This document shows, piece after piece, positions 1-10,542 of a DNA stretch of 64,000 nucleotides (positions within the stretch are counted from its first letter, which is position 1; each line of letters begins with the position of its first letter). Source of the stretch: Orbaceae bacterium lpD04 (lineage in GTDB: Bacteria > Pseudomonadota > Gammaproteobacteria > Enterobacterales > Orbaceae); assembly GCA_036251935.1 (NCBI GenBank), contig CP133967.1, positions 2,826,390-2,890,389 of the forward strand. The letters are read 5' to 3'. Under the pieces are notes generated by a model. The model was not told where the DNA came from. It saw only the letters and a list, made by a program, of their open reading frames with translations, and did no database searches. Position numbers and translations under genes: made by a program.

Positions 1-1249
1 GCTATCATCGCTTGGAGGCGCATTAGAATTTTATGATTTTATTATTTTTGTATTTTTCTCTTTAGTTATCGGCCATCTATTTTTTCCGCCAGATATGCCT
101 GAATGGTTAAGCCAAATACAGACATTTGGAATATTCGCAGCAGGTTATATAATTCGACCTTTCGGTGGTATTGTAATGGCTCACTTTGGTGACTTATTGG
201 GTAGAAAAAAAATGTTTACCTTGAGTATTTTACTGATGGCATTACCCACGTTACTAATCGGCTTATTACCAACTTATGCAACAATTGGTTATGCTGCACC
301 AATATTGCTATTATTAATGCGTTTATGCCAAGGTTTAGCTGTTGGTGGTGAAGTACCAGGCGCTTGGACCTTTGTTGCAGAGCATGTACCAAAAAACAGA
401 ATTGGCGTCGCTTGTGGCATTTTAACGAGTGGCTTAAGTTTAGGTATTTTATTTGGTTCTCTTATTTCGATGCTTATTAATACTTTATTTATTGGTGAAG
501 CGATGACATCTTGGGGCTGGAGGATCCCATTTTTTATTGGCGGCATATTCGGTTTTTTAGCTATGTACCTACGCAGATGGCTAAAAGAAACCCCAGTTTT
601 TATTGAGATGCAACAGCAAAAGTCAAATGAAAAAAATAAACAGCTGCCAGTTTTAAGTGTATTAAAAAATTATTTTCCGCAAGCATTATTATCGATGTTA
701 TTAACATGGATATTATCTGCAGGGATCATGGTGGTTATTTTGATGGCCCCAATTTACTTGCAAAAGCAGTTTGATTTCTCGGCAATAGAATCATCACAAT
801 CTAATACATTGGCGATTATCGGACTTATCATTAGCTGTACCGTATATGGAGCATTAGCCGATAAGTTTCCGATTGGTAAAGTATTAATTTACGGCTGCAT
901 CATCGCAGTAGTCACAATTACCTGTTTCTATTTTTCACTTGAAAATCATCGCCACTTTTTATTCATCACTTATCCTTTAGCAGGTTTAGGTATCGGTGTT
1001 GTTGGCGCCTTTGCTTATTTTATGGTTAAGGCCTTTCCAACTAATATACGCTACAGCGGTGTTTCGTTTTCATTTAATATGGCTTACGCAATAGCTGGTG
1101 GGATAACGCCACTATTATTGTCAGTTTTTACGGATTTTTTTAATAAATTATCACCTGCATTTTACGTTATTTCATTATTTTCTTTAGGTGCAATAATAGG
1201 CGTAATGCTTTTATTAAGTTCAAACAACTATTTTGCTAAAGATATGTAA
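1..1249 (+). CDS. MHS-family MFS transporter, 5' end outside window
   Basis: Major facilitator of the metabolite:H+ symporter type (ProP/KgtP/ShiA-like), an inner-membrane importer of an unidentified small metabolite. The frame is open from base 2, and the residues before the first internal ATG at 95 read GGALEFYDF, a conserved MHS motif of TM1. The true start is therefore upstream of the window and 415 residues are visible. Other signatures are GDLLGRKKMF in the TM2-TM3 loop and RLCQGLAVGGE in TM4. About ten further hydrophobic segments follow. The gene ends 52 bp from the convergent macB, separated by an inverted repeat. The substrate cannot be told from sequence. Confidence 0.85.
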   Translation, partial: LSSLGGALEFYDFIIFVFFSLVIGHLFFPPDMPEWLSQIQTFGIFAAGYIIRPFGGIVMAHFGDLLGRKKMFTLSILLMALPTLLIGLLPTYATIGYAAPILLLLMRLCQGLAVGGEVPGAWTFVAEHVPKNRIGVACGILTSGLSLGILFGSLISMLINTLFIGEAMTSWGWRIPFFIGGIFGFLAMYLRRWLKETPVFIEMQQQKSNEKNKQLPVLSVLKNYFPQALLSMLLTWILSAGIMVVILMAPIYLQKQFDFSAIESSQSNTLAIIGLIISCTVYGALADKFPIGKVLIYGCIIAVVTITCFYFSLENHRHFLFITYPLAGLGIGVVGAFAYFMVKAFPTNIRYSGVSFSFNMAYAIAGGITPLLLSVFTDFFNKLSPAFYVISLFSLGAIIGVMLLLSSNNYFAKDM

Positions 1250-1263
1250 TAGCGACTTTCAAA

Positions 1264-1297
1264 TACTGCCACGTTAGGATAATACCTCGTGGCAGTA
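1264..1297. terminator. Inverted repeat between convergent genes, probable bidirectional terminator
   Basis: Two perfect 10-base arms (TACTGCCACG and CGTGGCAGTA) flank a 14-base loop, exactly between the stops of the convergent transporter and macB. No long T tract follows on either strand, so intrinsic termination is probable but not certain. Confidence 0.55.
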
Positions 1298-1301
1298 AAT
1301 A

Positions 1302-3266
1302 TCACTCTCGCTCTAATGCGTAGATAGGATCTAATTTAGCGGCTCGCTTAGCAGGAAAATAACCAAAAACGATACCAATGAAACTCGAACAGGCAAAAGC
1401 TGCAACGATTGCTGATAATGAAAATATCATCGAAAATGTCGTTACAAAGTAGGCAAATATTGCACCAATTAATAATGACAATAAAATACCGAGAGTTCCG
1501 CCGATAATGCAAACCAAGACAGCTTCAATTAAAAATTGCTGCAATATATCACTCGATCTTGCACCTACCGCCATCCTAACACCGATTTCACGAGTACGCT
1601 CAGTTACCGACACCAGCATAATATTCATAACACCAATTCCACCAACAATTAATGATATTAAGGCAATTGCCGATACCAATAAAGTCATTGTTGCAGTTGC
1701 CGATTCAATAGTTTGTCTTATACTATCAGAGTTAAAAATAAAAAAGTCTTTTGCACCATGACGCTTTAACATAATTCGTTCGACTGCTTGTTCTGCCACA
1801 CCTAAATCGATATTATCATTAACTCTGACTGTAATGCTCCTTAATGTAGTTTGCCCAATCATTCGATTAATAACTGTTGAGTAAGGTAACCAAACATTGA
1901 GGCTTTCATTACTGCCCCATCCTTGATTTTTTTGTTTTGCAACACCAATAACTCTTACAGGTAATTGACCAACATAAAAAACTTGTCCTATTGGGTCTTC
2001 ATCGGGGAATAGACGTTTAACCGTATTTCCATCGATAACAGCATCTTGTGCCGAAGTATTGACGCTATTTGCATCAAATGCTTTACCTTGAATAATATCA
2101 TAACCTCGAACAGCAAAAAATTGTTCACCAACACCATTTACAGAGCCAGAAAGTGCTTGGTTATCCTTCCTGAAGTAGACACTCGTTGAAACATTGGGCG
2201 TTGCACTATGAATGTAACCTTGTTTAGATAAAGCATCCGCATCTGCAGAACGTAAGGTATTAATTCGGCCAGCGTTGCGATCACCAAAGCCACTACCTGG
2301 GAAAATTTCTAATGTACTTGTTCCCATAGAACTAATATCGGCTAAAATTTGCTGCCGTGATCCCTCACCTAATGCTACAACAGAAACGACTGACGCAATC
2401 CCAATAATAATCCCGAGCATGGTTAAAAAAGTCCGAAGCCTTTGTGAAAGCATAGATAAAATAGCCATTTTAAATGCATCTTTAAAACGGTCAATCTTTG
2501 CCGACAATGTATCTTGAGTTTTTATCGTTTCTACATTTTTAATTTGATGTGACTGTTCATCCTCTAATGTAAACAATGGATTTTGCTTATCAGCAATAAT
2601 ATTGCCATCACTAATTTCAATAATACGCTCGGCACTCTGAGCAATTTTGGAATCATGAGTAACAATGATGATTGTATGTCCTTGAGCATGTAGTTCACGT
2701 AAAATAGACATCACTTCATGACCACTTTTTTGATCTAAAGCCCCGGTTGGTTCATCAGCTAAAATTATTTGGCCGCCATTCATTAATGCACGCCCAATGC
2801 TCACTCGCTGTTGTTGTCCTCCTGATAATTGGGTTGGTTTATTATCTATTTTATCGGCGAGGCCCAATCGAGTTAAAATTGAAACTGCTTTTTTATGTCG
2901 TTCTTCTTTTTTCAAACCAGAATAAATAGCTGGGACTTCAATATTTCCCTCAGCAGTTAAAGCATTAAGTAAATGATAACGTTGAAAAATAAAACCAAAA
3001 TGCTCACGTCGTAGTTCGGCTAACTCATCGGGTGAAAGCTGGCTAGTTACTCTGCCACTAATTGTATATACACCTTGTGTTGGTTTATCTAAACAACCTA
3101 ATATATTCATTAGCGTAGATTTACCAGAGCCAGATGCACCAATAATGGCAACCATCTCACCGGCATTAATCGTTAGATTAATACTTTTCAAAACTCGAAT
3201 AATTGAATCCCCAGCAGGAAATTCACGCGTAATATCACTTAATTGGATTAATGGGATTTCTTTCAT
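1302..3266 (-). CDS. macB: MacB, macrolide/toxin export ABC transporter ATPase-permease
   Basis: Inner-membrane component of the MacAB-TolC tripartite pump. It uses ATP to drive export of macrolides, enterotoxin or other periplasmic substrates. At 654 residues it is close to the family norm. The N-terminal ATPase shows Walker [10 protein letters not shown] (43-51), signature LSGGQ (147-151) and Walker B DEPTGALD (171-178). One membrane helix lies near 280-300, then a periplasmic MacB-type domain, then three C-terminal helices ending in the FtsX-like permease fold. It starts 4 bp after macA, so the two are one operon. No tolC is present in the window. Confidence 0.93.
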   Translation of the reverse strand: MKEIPLIQLSDITREFPAGDSIIRVLKSINLTINAGEMVAIIGASGSGKSTLMNILGCLDKPTQGVYTISGRVTSQLSPDELAELRREHFGFIFQRYHLLNALTAEGNIEVPAIYSGLKKEERHKKAVSILTRLGLADKIDNKPTQLSGGQQQRVSIGRALMNGGQIILADEPTGALDQKSGHEVMSILRELHAQGHTIIIVTHDSKIAQSAERIIEISDGNIIADKQNPLFTLEDEQSHQIKNVETIKTQDTLSAKIDRFKDAFKMAILSMLSQRLRTFLTMLGIIIGIASVVSVVALGEGSRQQILADISSMGTSTLEIFPGSGFGDRNAGRINTLRSADADALSKQGYIHSATPNVSTSVYFRKDNQALSGSVNGVGEQFFAVRGYDIIQGKAFDANSVNTSAQDAVIDGNTVKRLFPDEDPIGQVFYVGQLPVRVIGVAKQKNQGWGSNESLNVWLPYSTVINRMIGQTTLRSITVRVNDNIDLGVAEQAVERIMLKRHGAKDFFIFNSDSIRQTIESATATMTLLVSAIALISLIVGGIGVMNIMLVSVTERTREIGVRMAVGARSSDILQQFLIEAVLVCIIGGTLGILLSLLIGAIFAYFVTTFSMIFSLSAIVAAFACSSFIGIVFGYFPAKRAAKLDPIYALERE

Positions 3267-3270
3267 AAAT

Positions 3271-4452
3271 TTAGAATCTTACCCTTGGTGTTCTATTACT
3301 AATAGAAGATCCATCAAAGCTACTAAGTACAATGGTGTCACCTAAATTTAAACCTGATTTCACTTCAACATTGACATTATTATCTACGCCAATTTCGATC
3401 TCTTTTTCATGAACGTTTTGCTCATTATCTAAAATAAAAACTGTTGCTTTTCCATTACCAAGATTCTGTTGTATTGAGGCAGAAGGAATATAGAGCACAT
3501 TATCGGCTTCATCTAACACTATATAAACTTGCGCCGTCATTGAAATTCGCAGAATATGATCAGGATTATCTACATCAAATAAACCATTATAATAAATAGC
3601 GGTGCTTGTTGTAGACGTTGTTGACGTTTCATTATTAATTGATGTTGGTGCTGGCTCAATTGCTCTTAAGGTCTGCCCACTAAATCGCTCATTGGGTCTA
3701 CCCAAAATAGTAAAATATACTGGCATGCCTTTTTTTACATTAATAACATCTGCCTCCGAAATTTGTGCTTCAATTGTCATTTTATCTAACTGAGCAACTT
3801 TAACAATTGTTGGTGCACTTTGTACCGAGTTAACTGTTTGACCTTCCTCGATCGGTATTGCAACAACCACACCATTAATCGGTGATATAATTTTTGTATA
3901 GCCTAAATTGACCTCTGCTGTATCAACAGCAATTTTAGCGCGAACAATATCAGCATCTAATGATGTTATTTCGGCCTTCACCGAATCCAACTGAGCCTCA
4001 GCAGAATCAAGATCCGATTGCGCACCGACTCCACGTTTAACTAACTTTAGTTGGCGATCGTAAATGAGTTGATAATTTTTTAGATTAGCTTCTTTTGCTT
4101 TTCGCTGAGCTTCTAAACTGGCTAATGAAGCTTCTGACTGCTTCAAGTCATTATTTTGTTTCAAGTCATCAATATCAGCAATCATATCGCCAACTTTAAC
4201 CTCATCACCAAGTTGTACATATAATTTTTGAATTTGCCCTGAAACTTGCGCCCCAACATTAACTAATTTAAAGGCACTAATTTGACCATCCGCTAACACT
4301 GTCTTTTCTACATTACCCTGCTCGACACGAGCGGTAATATAGCGCGGCATTGATTGTGTAGTAAAAAATATTGACTTGATTCCATAAGCGACAACTAGTA
4401 TGAGCACTAACAAAATCATATATTTAAATTTTACTTTTTTTAATAACAACAT
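3271..4452 (-). CDS. macA: MacA, periplasmic adaptor of the MacAB pump
   Basis: Membrane-fusion protein that joins MacB to an outer-membrane TolC channel and stimulates its ATPase. It has 393 residues. A single N-terminal anchor lies at about 11-27, then a lipoyl half-motif, a helical hairpin rich in Lys, Glu and Gln (about 95-180), the second lipoyl half ([15 protein letters not shown]) and beta-barrel and membrane-proximal domains. A Ser/Thr-rich insertion ([12 protein letters not shown]) sits in the beta domain. It is the first gene of the macAB operon and is divergent from the acylphosphatase gene, with 158 bp between them. Confidence 0.92.
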   Translation of the reverse strand: MLLLKKVKFKYMILLVLILVVAYGIKSIFFTTQSMPRYITARVEQGNVEKTVLADGQISAFKLVNVGAQVSGQIQKLYVQLGDEVKVGDMIADIDDLKQNNDLKQSEASLASLEAQRKAKEANLKNYQLIYDRQLKLVKRGVGAQSDLDSAEAQLDSVKAEITSLDADIVRAKIAVDTAEVNLGYTKIISPINGVVVAIPIEEGQTVNSVQSAPTIVKVAQLDKMTIEAQISEADVINVKKGMPVYFTILGRPNERFSGQTLRAIEPAPTSINNETSTTSTTSTAIYYNGLFDVDNPDHILRISMTAQVYIVLDEADNVLYIPSASIQQNLGNGKATVFILDNEQNVHEKEIEIGVDNNVNVEVKSGLNLGDTIVLSSFDGSSISNRTPRVRF

Positions 4453-4610
4453 TAATTAACTCACCCCTAATGAATAACATTCTTTTAATAATATAAAAAC
4501 AAATAAATATTATTACCATTTTAATGTAAAATAGCTAACTATCGCTACTGATAACTTGAAATAAATTGTAATGATTATGAAAATAACAGTAACATCATAA
4601 GATAATAAAT

Positions 4611-4913
4611 ATGCAAAATATGATAAATTTAGATGATAATAGCAATATACTAATTCGAGTTAGCGGTAGAGTTCAAAATGTTGGATTTCGCTTTTTTACT
4701 TATCAAAAAGCGCATAAATTAAAATTGGTCGGTTATGTTAGGAATTTAATTGATGGTGAAGTTGAAATCGTTGCTTGTGGTAAAAAAATACAACTTGAGG
4801 CATTAATTCGATGGATCAGCTTAGGTGGACCAAGTTCTGCCGATATAAAAGACTTTTCAGTTAAAAATATTTCGCCTAGTGAAAAATATACTGATTTTAG
4901 TGTGAGATATTAA
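4611..4913 (+). CDS. yccX: Acylphosphatase
   Basis: Small cytosolic enzyme that hydrolyses acyl phosphates. It has 100 residues and the family signature GRVQNVGFR, with catalytic Arg27 and the partner Asn45 in the GYVRN segment. The annotated start adds a short N-terminal tail compared with the roughly 92-residue E. coli protein. An alternative ATG at 4620 would shorten it by three residues. It lies 71 bp upstream of lptC in the position that kdsC holds in enterobacteria and may be co-transcribed with the lpt genes. Confidence 0.88.
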   Translation: MQNMINLDDNSNILIRVSGRVQNVGFRFFTYQKAHKLKLVGYVRNLIDGEVEIVACGKKIQLEALIRWISLGGPSSADIKDFSVKNISPSEKYTDFSVRY

Positions 4914-4984
4914 TTTCGCAGAAATTGACGTAAAATAGATGTTCGAATGTGAAATATTAATTATAAGGGTAAGTAGTATTAATA

Positions 4985-5566
4985 ATGAAAAAAAGAAACA
5001 TAATTTATATTTTACTAATTATTTTGGTAACTAGCATTTATTATTATCAACACGATGAATCGGGATTAAATAATATTGACGTAGTCGATCTATCTACTCA
5101 ACCTATCTATCAAAGTGATCGAATGGAAACAATGATTTATGATCCGACAGGAAAACTAACTTATAAAATTATTGCCGATACAGTAAAACGGTTTGATAAT
5201 ACAGGGGAAACCCTATTTGAATCACCCGATGTTACGTTATATAATAGCGATAAGATAAAAACTTGGCACATATTGGCAAAGCACGCCACACTGACACGAG
5301 ATAAACTATTATTTTTAAATGAGCAAGTCGTTTTGACTAATTTGCTAACGGATTCTCAATTGCATAAAATAATGACAGATAATGCAAAAATTGACTTAAC
5401 AACACAAATGGTCACATCTAGCGATCAAGTTACCATTGAAGGTACTAATTTTACGTCAACAGGGGTAGGATTACTTGGTAATTTACATGATAAAACTGCG
5501 GATATATTAGAAAATGTAAAAACTTATTACAATCCCCCGAATATGACAAATAACAGTACGAACTAA
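4985..5566 (+). CDS. lptC: LptC, LPS export bitopic membrane protein
   Basis: Part of the Lpt bridge that moves lipopolysaccharide from the inner-membrane LptBFG transporter to periplasmic LptA. It has 193 residues (E. coli 191). One N-terminal transmembrane helix (about 5-20) precedes a periplasmic beta-jellyroll domain, with typical LptC text such as MIYDPTGKLTYKI and LFESPDVTLY. An AAGGGTAAG ribosome-binding site lies upstream of the ATG. It is followed after 12 bp by lptA in the conserved lptC-lptA-lptB-rpoN block. Confidence 0.92.
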   Translation: MKKRNIIYILLIILVTSIYYYQHDESGLNNIDVVDLSTQPIYQSDRMETMIYDPTGKLTYKIIADTVKRFDNTGETLFESPDVTLYNSDKIKTWHILAKHATLTRDKLLFLNEQVVLTNLLTDSQLHKIMTDNAKIDLTTQMVTSSDQVTIEGTNFTSTGVGLLGNLHDKTADILENVKTYYNPPNMTNNSTN

Positions 5567-5578
5567 GGGCATTATTAT

Positions 5579-6127
5579 ATGATTCAATGTATTTCACCAC
5601 GTTCTACCAAAGCAAAATGCGTACTTATTAGTATATTAATTACTTTGCTTTCGCCATTATCTATGGCACAAGAAATATCTAATCCAACAATTAATAATCA
5701 ACCAATCTCTATTGATGCTGATAATCAACAGATCGATTTACAAAAAAATACGATTACATTTACAGGCAATGTTGTGATTATTCAAGATAGTTTAAAAATA
5801 AAGGCAAATACAGTTGTCATAACTGATATGCAAAGCAAAGATAACCAAATAATGACTGCGTACGGCACCCCTGTCTACTTTGAGCAGACTTATCAAAATA
5901 ATGATAAACAAACTATTACAGGCCATGCTGATCAATTAGTCTACCAGGTAAAACAAAATTCAGTTACCTTAACAGGACATGCAGAGTTATTCCAACAAGA
6001 TAACCACATTGTTAGTAATAAAATCGTTTATGATGTTGAACAACAAAAAATTCAGGCACAACCAGGAAATGGTAACCGCGTGAAAACAACGATTGTTCCG
6101 AACCAAGTTAAAGAGATTCAACGATAA
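5579..6127 (+). CDS. lptA: LptA, periplasmic LPS transport protein
   Basis: Periplasmic beta-jellyroll protein that polymerises into the bridge carrying LPS to the LptDE translocon. It has 182 residues. A signal peptide (hydrophobic [14 protein letters not shown], cleavage about residue 30) precedes the OstA-type repeat: [16 protein letters not shown], then ITFTGNVVI and a second GHADQLVY repeat. It lies between lptC and lptB; its stop is 1 bp before the lptB ATG. Confidence 0.92.
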   Translation: MIQCISPRSTKAKCVLISILITLLSPLSMAQEISNPTINNQPISIDADNQQIDLQKNTITFTGNVVIIQDSLKIKANTVVITDMQSKDNQIMTAYGTPVYFEQTYQNNDKQTITGHADQLVYQVKQNSVTLTGHAELFQQDNHIVSNKIVYDVEQQKIQAQPGNGNRVKTTIVPNQVKEIQR

Positions 6128-6128
6128 T

Positions 6129-6854
6129 ATGGCAACTTTAAAAGCAACAAATTTAGCGAAAGTATATCAGCAACGCCGAGTTGTCGAAAACGTTAGTTTA
6201 GAAGTAAACTCAGGTGAAATCGTTGGTTTATTAGGTCCAAATGGTGCAGGAAAAACAACAACATTTTATATGGTAGTTGGCATTGTTTCACTTAATGCTG
6301 GTCGTATCTATCTTGATGATAAGGATATTAGTTTATTACCATTGCATGAGCGATCACAAATTGGGATTGGATATTTGCCACAAGAAGCATCAATTTTTCG
6401 TCGTTTATCCGTATTTGATAATATTATGGCTATTCTTGAAACACGCAAGTTGTTAACAAAAGAAGAGAGGGTTTCTAAAGCAGAAAGCTTACTTGAAGAA
6501 TTTCATATTTCTCACATCAAAGATAGCTTGGGTCAAGCATTATCTGGCGGTGAAAGGCGCAGAGTGGAAATAGCAAGGGCACTAGCCGCAGATCCTAAAT
6601 TTATTTTACTTGATGAACCTTTTGCTGGGGTTGATCCGATTTCAGTTATTGATATTAAAAATATTATTCGTGATCTAAGAGACCGAGGTCTTGGTGTATT
6701 AATCACAGATCATAATGTTCGAGAAACACTTGATGTTTGTGAACGAGCTTATATAGTGAGTAAAGGACACTTAATTGCAGAAGGCAGCCCGAATACAATC
6801 CTAAATGATGAATTGGTAAAACAAGTCTATTTAGGTGAAGAATTTAGGTTATGA
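6129..6854 (+). CDS. lptB: LptB, LPS export ABC ATPase
   Basis: Cytosolic ATPase of the LptB2FG transporter that extracts LPS from the inner membrane. With the ATG at 6129 it has 241 residues, the same as E. coli LptB. A longer reading from a TTG at 6093 would overlap lptA and is not favoured. Walker A is GPNGAGKT (36-43), the signature is LSGGERRR and Walker B is [13 protein letters not shown], with the switch His in ITDHNVRE. It overlaps rpoN by 4 bases (ATGA), implying translational coupling. LptF and LptG are not in this window. Confidence 0.95.
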   Translation: MATLKATNLAKVYQQRRVVENVSLEVNSGEIVGLLGPNGAGKTTTFYMVVGIVSLNAGRIYLDDKDISLLPLHERSQIGIGYLPQEASIFRRLSVFDNIMAILETRKLLTKEERVSKAESLLEEFHISHIKDSLGQALSGGERRRVEIARALAADPKFILLDEPFAGVDPISVIDIKNIIRDLRDRGLGVLITDHNVRETLDVCERAYIVSKGHLIAEGSPNTILNDELVKQVYLGEEFRL

Positions 6855-8284
6855 TAAAACAGAGTCTACAATTAAAAATTTCACAGCAGTTGGCTATGAC
6901 GCCACAATTGCAACAAGCAATTCGCCTGTTGCAACTATCTACTCAAGAATTATGCCAAGAAATTCAAGTCTTACTAGAAAATAATCCTTTACTTGAAATC
7001 GATGATAATTTCAATGAAATCAGCATTGAGAGTAGTCCTGAATCAGATAATATTGATACATCAGAAATGATGGAAAATCGGGAAATTTCAATTGATATAT
7101 CACTTGATGCATCTCTCGATGATATTTATAGCGCTGGCACACCGTCAGGCACTTTTTCCGACTATCACAATGATGAGCTGCCTATCTATCAAGGAGAAAC
7201 ACATCAAACGTTAAATGAGTATTTAATGTGGCAATTAAATTTAACACCGTTTAGCGAACGAGATAAAGCTATCGCCATTTCATTGATCCAATCAATTGAT
7301 GAGAAAGGATATTTAAGCTGCTCAATACAAGATATTTTAGAAGAACAAGGTAATGATGAAGTCGAACTTGATGAAGTCGAAGCGGTACTCAAACGAATTC
7401 AGCACTTTGACCCAGTTGGTATCGGAGCAAGAACATTGCAAGAGTGCCTAACTTTGCAAGTGAATCAACTTTACCCGATAACTAACGAATTAAGATATGC
7501 AAAAATAATTATTGATAATTATTTAGAATTACTTGGTCAAAAAGACTTCAAATCACTACAGAAAAAGCTAAGTATCGACCAAGAGTCACTCAAACATACA
7601 ATTAATTTAATTCAACAACTACATCCCTATCCAGGTGACTTGATTAACACATCCGCTCCTGAGTATATTATTCCAGATGTATTTGTAAAAAAAATAGCAG
7701 AAAAATGGTTAGTACTTATTAATAATGACGCTATCCCTCGTTTAAGAATCAATCAGCACTACGCCGCAATGGAAAAAATAACTAATGAAAACGATAGCAA
7801 ATATATCCATCAAGCATTACAAGATGCCAATTGGTTAATCAAAAGCATTGAAAACCGTAACGATACACTTACAAAAGTGAGTAGATTCATCGTAAAGCAT
7901 CAGCAAGGTTTTCTTGATCATGGCGAGGAATATATGAAGCCAATGATCTTAGCCGACGTTGCCAATGCGATTAATATGCATGAGTCAACCATTTCTCGAA
8001 TTACTGCCTCAAAATATTTGCAATGCCCTCGTGGAATTTTTGAGTTAAAATATTTTTTTTCGAGCCATGTTAATACAGAATCAGGAGGTGAGGCATCCTC
8101 TACAGCAATAAGAGCTTTAATTAAAAAGTGGATCAGTCAAGAAAGTTGCCAAAAGCCACTAAGCGATAATAAAATAGCAAACTTACTTGAAGAGCAAGGA
8201 ATTATTGTTGCAAGGCGAACAATTGCAAAGTATAGAGAACTATTATCAATTCCATCATCAAGCCAACGAAAAACACTAAAATAA
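6851..8284 (+). CDS. rpoN: RpoN, RNA polymerase sigma-54
   Basis: Alternative sigma factor that recognises -24/-12 promoters and needs AAA+ activators. It has 477 residues. Region I is Gln/Leu-rich ([17 protein letters not shown]), followed by an acidic region II, the core-binding domain and a C-terminal DNA-binding part ending in the RpoN box [10 protein letters not shown] (454-463). The start overlaps the lptB stop. In enterobacteria hpf and ptsN follow, whereas here rapZ follows directly after 41 bp. No sigma-54 activator is encoded in the window. Confidence 0.95.
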   Translation: MIKQSLQLKISQQLAMTPQLQQAIRLLQLSTQELCQEIQVLLENNPLLEIDDNFNEISIESSPESDNIDTSEMMENREISIDISLDASLDDIYSAGTPSGTFSDYHNDELPIYQGETHQTLNEYLMWQLNLTPFSERDKAIAISLIQSIDEKGYLSCSIQDILEEQGNDEVELDEVEAVLKRIQHFDPVGIGARTLQECLTLQVNQLYPITNELRYAKIIIDNYLELLGQKDFKSLQKKLSIDQESLKHTINLIQQLHPYPGDLINTSAPEYIIPDVFVKKIAEKWLVLINNDAIPRLRINQHYAAMEKITNENDSKYIHQALQDANWLIKSIENRNDTLTKVSRFIVKHQQGFLDHGEEYMKPMILADVANAINMHESTISRITASKYLQCPRGIFELKYFFSSHVNTESGGEASSTAIRALIKKWISQESCQKPLSDNKIANLLEEQGIIVARRTIAKYRELLSIPSSSQRKTLK

Positions 8285-8325
8285 ATGGTTACGATTAATT
8301 AATCAGCAAATTAAAGGATAAAAAT

Positions 8326-9186
8326 ATGCTTTTAATGATAGTAAGTGGTCGATCTGGTTCAGGCAAATCAATTGCCTTAAGAGCGCTAGAAGATATCGGT
8401 TTTTACTGTGTTGATAATATTCCGATTATTTTATTACCAGAATTAGCTAAAGCATTAGGCGATACTAAAACGCCGGTAGCAGTTAGCGTTGATATTCGAA
8501 ATCTGCCCGCAAGTTTTACTCAGCTAGGTGAAATTATGGGGCAATTACCAGAGTCAATTACGCCACAGTTCCTTTTTCTTGAAAGTAGCCGCAATACTCT
8601 TATTCGTCGTTACAGCGAAACAAGGCGTATTCACCCATTGTCGATACAAGGCTGCTCACTAGAAGAAGCAATTGACCTAGAGGAACAATACCTCGAACCA
8701 TTAAGAGATCGTGCTGATTTAAGAATTAATACTGATAATTTATCGACCCATGAACTATCTGATATTTTGCGGCAAAGGATTCTCGGGAAAAAAGAGCGTG
8801 AACTAACAATTATCTTTGAGTCATTTGGTTTTAAACATGGTTTACCTAGTGAATCAGATTTTGTCTTTGATGTGAGATTCTTACCCAATCCACATTGGGA
8901 CCCAAGTTTGCGCCCCTTAACTGGACTGGATAAACCGGTTCAAGAATATTTAACCAAGCACTGGGAAGTAAATAATTTCATTTATCAAACTGCAAATTAT
9001 ATGCAGCAGTGGCTACCTTTATTACAAAAAAATAATAGAAGTTATTTAACTATCTCTATTGGTTGCACTGGTGGGCAACATCGTTCTGTTTATGTTGCTG
9101 AAAAATTAGCTGATTTGTTCAGGACGCATGGACAACAAGTACAAACTCGTCATCGTAGCCTTGAAAAGGAATTATATAAAAAATAA
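8326..9186 (+). CDS. rapZ: RapZ, GlmZ-binding RNase adapter and nucleotide-binding protein
   Basis: In E. coli RapZ binds the small RNA GlmZ and delivers it to RNase E, tuning glucosamine-6-phosphate synthase. This 286-residue protein has the P-loop GRSGSGKS (8-15), a Walker-B-like central region and the conserved C-terminal RNA-binding signature [18 protein letters not shown] strong AAAGGA ribosome-binding site precedes the ATG. The usual neighbours hpf, ptsN and npr are absent, so rapZ is the last gene of the lptC-rpoN unit here. Confidence 0.93.
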   Translation: MLLMIVSGRSGSGKSIALRALEDIGFYCVDNIPIILLPELAKALGDTKTPVAVSVDIRNLPASFTQLGEIMGQLPESITPQFLFLESSRNTLIRRYSETRRIHPLSIQGCSLEEAIDLEEQYLEPLRDRADLRINTDNLSTHELSDILRQRILGKKERELTIIFESFGFKHGLPSESDFVFDVRFLPNPHWDPSLRPLTGLDKPVQEYLTKHWEVNNFIYQTANYMQQWLPLLQKNNRSYLTISIGCTGGQHRSVYVAEKLADLFRTHGQQVQTRHRSLEKELYKK

Positions 9187-9188
9187 AT

Positions 9189-9214
9189 TATACCCATTCA
9201 TCTGAATGGGTATA
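9189..9214. terminator. Perfect inverted repeat after rapZ, possible terminator
   Basis: Twelve-base arms TATACCCATTCA and TGAATGGGTATA are separated by only TC, three bases after the rapZ stop. The hairpin is strong, but the following bases hold no long T run. It could be an intrinsic terminator or a 3'-end stabilising stem. Confidence 0.5.
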
Positions 9215-9302
9215 AATAATACAACTATTTTTAAAACAACTTACCCATAACAGATTAGATTAATCTAATATTGAGCAATAAGGTCTAGCCAATAAAAAGA
9301 CT

Positions 9303-9638
9303 TTATTTATTGTATTTCTTATCAAAATTTTCATCTGAAGAACAAAAATAAACAATTGCTTCAATAAAAGAAACAATTGCAATTATAAGCGTAGGTATAC
9401 CCAACAAAAATAGACCTAATATTGTACAAACCAAGTACAAAACACCTAAACCAATCTGCCCTAAATAAAATTTATGAACACCTAACCCACCAAAAAATAA
9501 TGCTAATAAACCAGCAACGACTTTACTCTTATTACTTTTTTTTATATTTGCTTGAGTTACAGCGCCACAACTAGGGCACGACAATGCAGTTTTATGAATT
9601 TGATTTCCGCATCCTGAACAATAAACCATATCAACCAT
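9303..9638 (-). CDS. Zinc-ribbon TM2-domain membrane protein
   Basis: Small inner-membrane protein of unknown function, 111 residues from the ATG at 9638. That start has an AAGGA site 8 bases upstream; an upstream ATG at 9647 lies almost on top of the same site. The N terminus holds a zinc ribbon with Cys pairs CSGCG and CPSCG. A basic linker and a TM2 domain follow: a first helix AGLLALFFGGLGVHKFYLG, a short turn, and a second helix around LGVLYLV running into a third hydrophobic stretch. It sits alone between rapZ (convergent) and yibQ. No function can be inferred beyond the fold. Confidence 0.75.
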   Translation of the reverse strand: MVDMVYCSGCGNQIHKTALSCPSCGAVTQANIKKSNKSKVVAGLLALFFGGLGVHKFYLGQIGLGVLYLVCTILGLFLLGIPTLIIAIVSFIEAIVYFCSSDENFDKKYNK

Positions 9639-9720
9639 TATAAACATCCTTATTTAATATAATTTTATATCTTTGCCGTGGCATTATATCTTGCTCTTAA
9701 TAATATTTGAAGCTTATTTT

Positions 9721-10542
9721 TTATTGAGATTGTTTTATTATCATATATTCAAATATACACTGTTCAACATCTACTTTATATTTCTCAACTAAATCACATA
9801 GCTTAATTTTTTCTGGTTTTTGCACCAATGTACTGACTTTAACTAATTCAATATCAGGTGGAAGTTGTGCCAGTTTTTCTTTCAGCACCTTGACAGTCGT
9901 ACTATAAGGATGGCCAATAGCAACAGCGCTACCATATTTTTGGGCATGTTTAATTGCTAAATTAAATTGATGCGCAATAGCGGCCTCATTTTGTGTATCA
10001 TCAAGAAAAATATCGCGAACAACTGTCGGTACGCGATATTTTTTTGCAGCTAAAATCCCTTTACTCGTTGCTATTGTTTTACTATCAAGGAAAAATAATG
10101 AATAGTGAGATAAACTTTTCATCACTTTTTCCATTCCGGCTAAATCAGCAGTCATTAAACTTCCCATGTGATTATTCATACCAATTGCATAAGGTACTTT
10201 CTCAATTGATTGACCAACAATACGCTGAATTTCATCTTCACTCATTGAGGGTACTAATGTATTGACCTCTAGTGGCTGCTTGCTTATCGGTGCCATTGGT
10301 AAATGAATAATAACATCATTACCATTTTGATGAGCAAATGTAGCAATATGAGTGCCATTTGGCGTGTTTGGTAACACAGCAATAGTAATTTCGGGAGATA
10401 ATAAAATAACCTGCTCTTCATTTTGTTCTCGATAACCAAAGTCATCAATTACTAAGGCTAGCTTTGCCGCGTAGGTTATGGGAATAATGAAAAATAGAAA
10501 TAAACACAATCCAAACTTATATAATACACTTCTTTGTTTCAT
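9721..10542 (-). CDS. yibQ: YibQ, divergent polysaccharide deacetylase family protein
   Basis: Secreted member of the DUF610/YibQ branch of the carbohydrate esterase 4 fold, usually adjacent to envC and probably acting in the periplasm on cell-wall or surface glycan. Motifs are LALVIDDFGY (metal Asp), MNNHMGS, FFLDSKT and IGHPY. A signal peptide covers about the first 25 residues (LCLFLFFIIPITYAA). The ATG at 10542 overlaps the envC stop by 4 bases (ATGA) and gives 273 residues; an ATG at 10554 is possible. The gene order gpmI-envC-yibQ matches enterobacteria. Confidence 0.85.
   Translation of the reverse strand: MKQRSVLYKFGLCLFLFFIIPITYAAKLALVIDDFGYREQNEEQVILLSPEITIAVLPNTPNGTHIATFAHQNGNDVIIHLPMAPISKQPLEVNTLVPSMSEDEIQRIVGQSIEKVPYAIGMNNHMGSLMTADLAGMEKVMKSLSHYSLFFLDSKTIATSKGILAAKKYRVPTVVRDIFLDDTQNEAAIAHQFNLAIKHAQKYGSAVAIGHPYSTTVKVLKEKLAQLPPDIELVKVSTLVQKPEKIKLCDLVEKYKVDVEQCIFEYMIIKQSQ

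Noticed and set aside
6093..6128. TTG start for lptB overlapping lptA
   Set aside because: Twelve residues absent from LptB; the ATG at 6129 yields the E. coli length.
9187..9302. Possible small RNA or tRNA between rapZ and the TM2 gene
   Set aside because: Only one hairpin is seen; no cloverleaf, promoter or CCA end.
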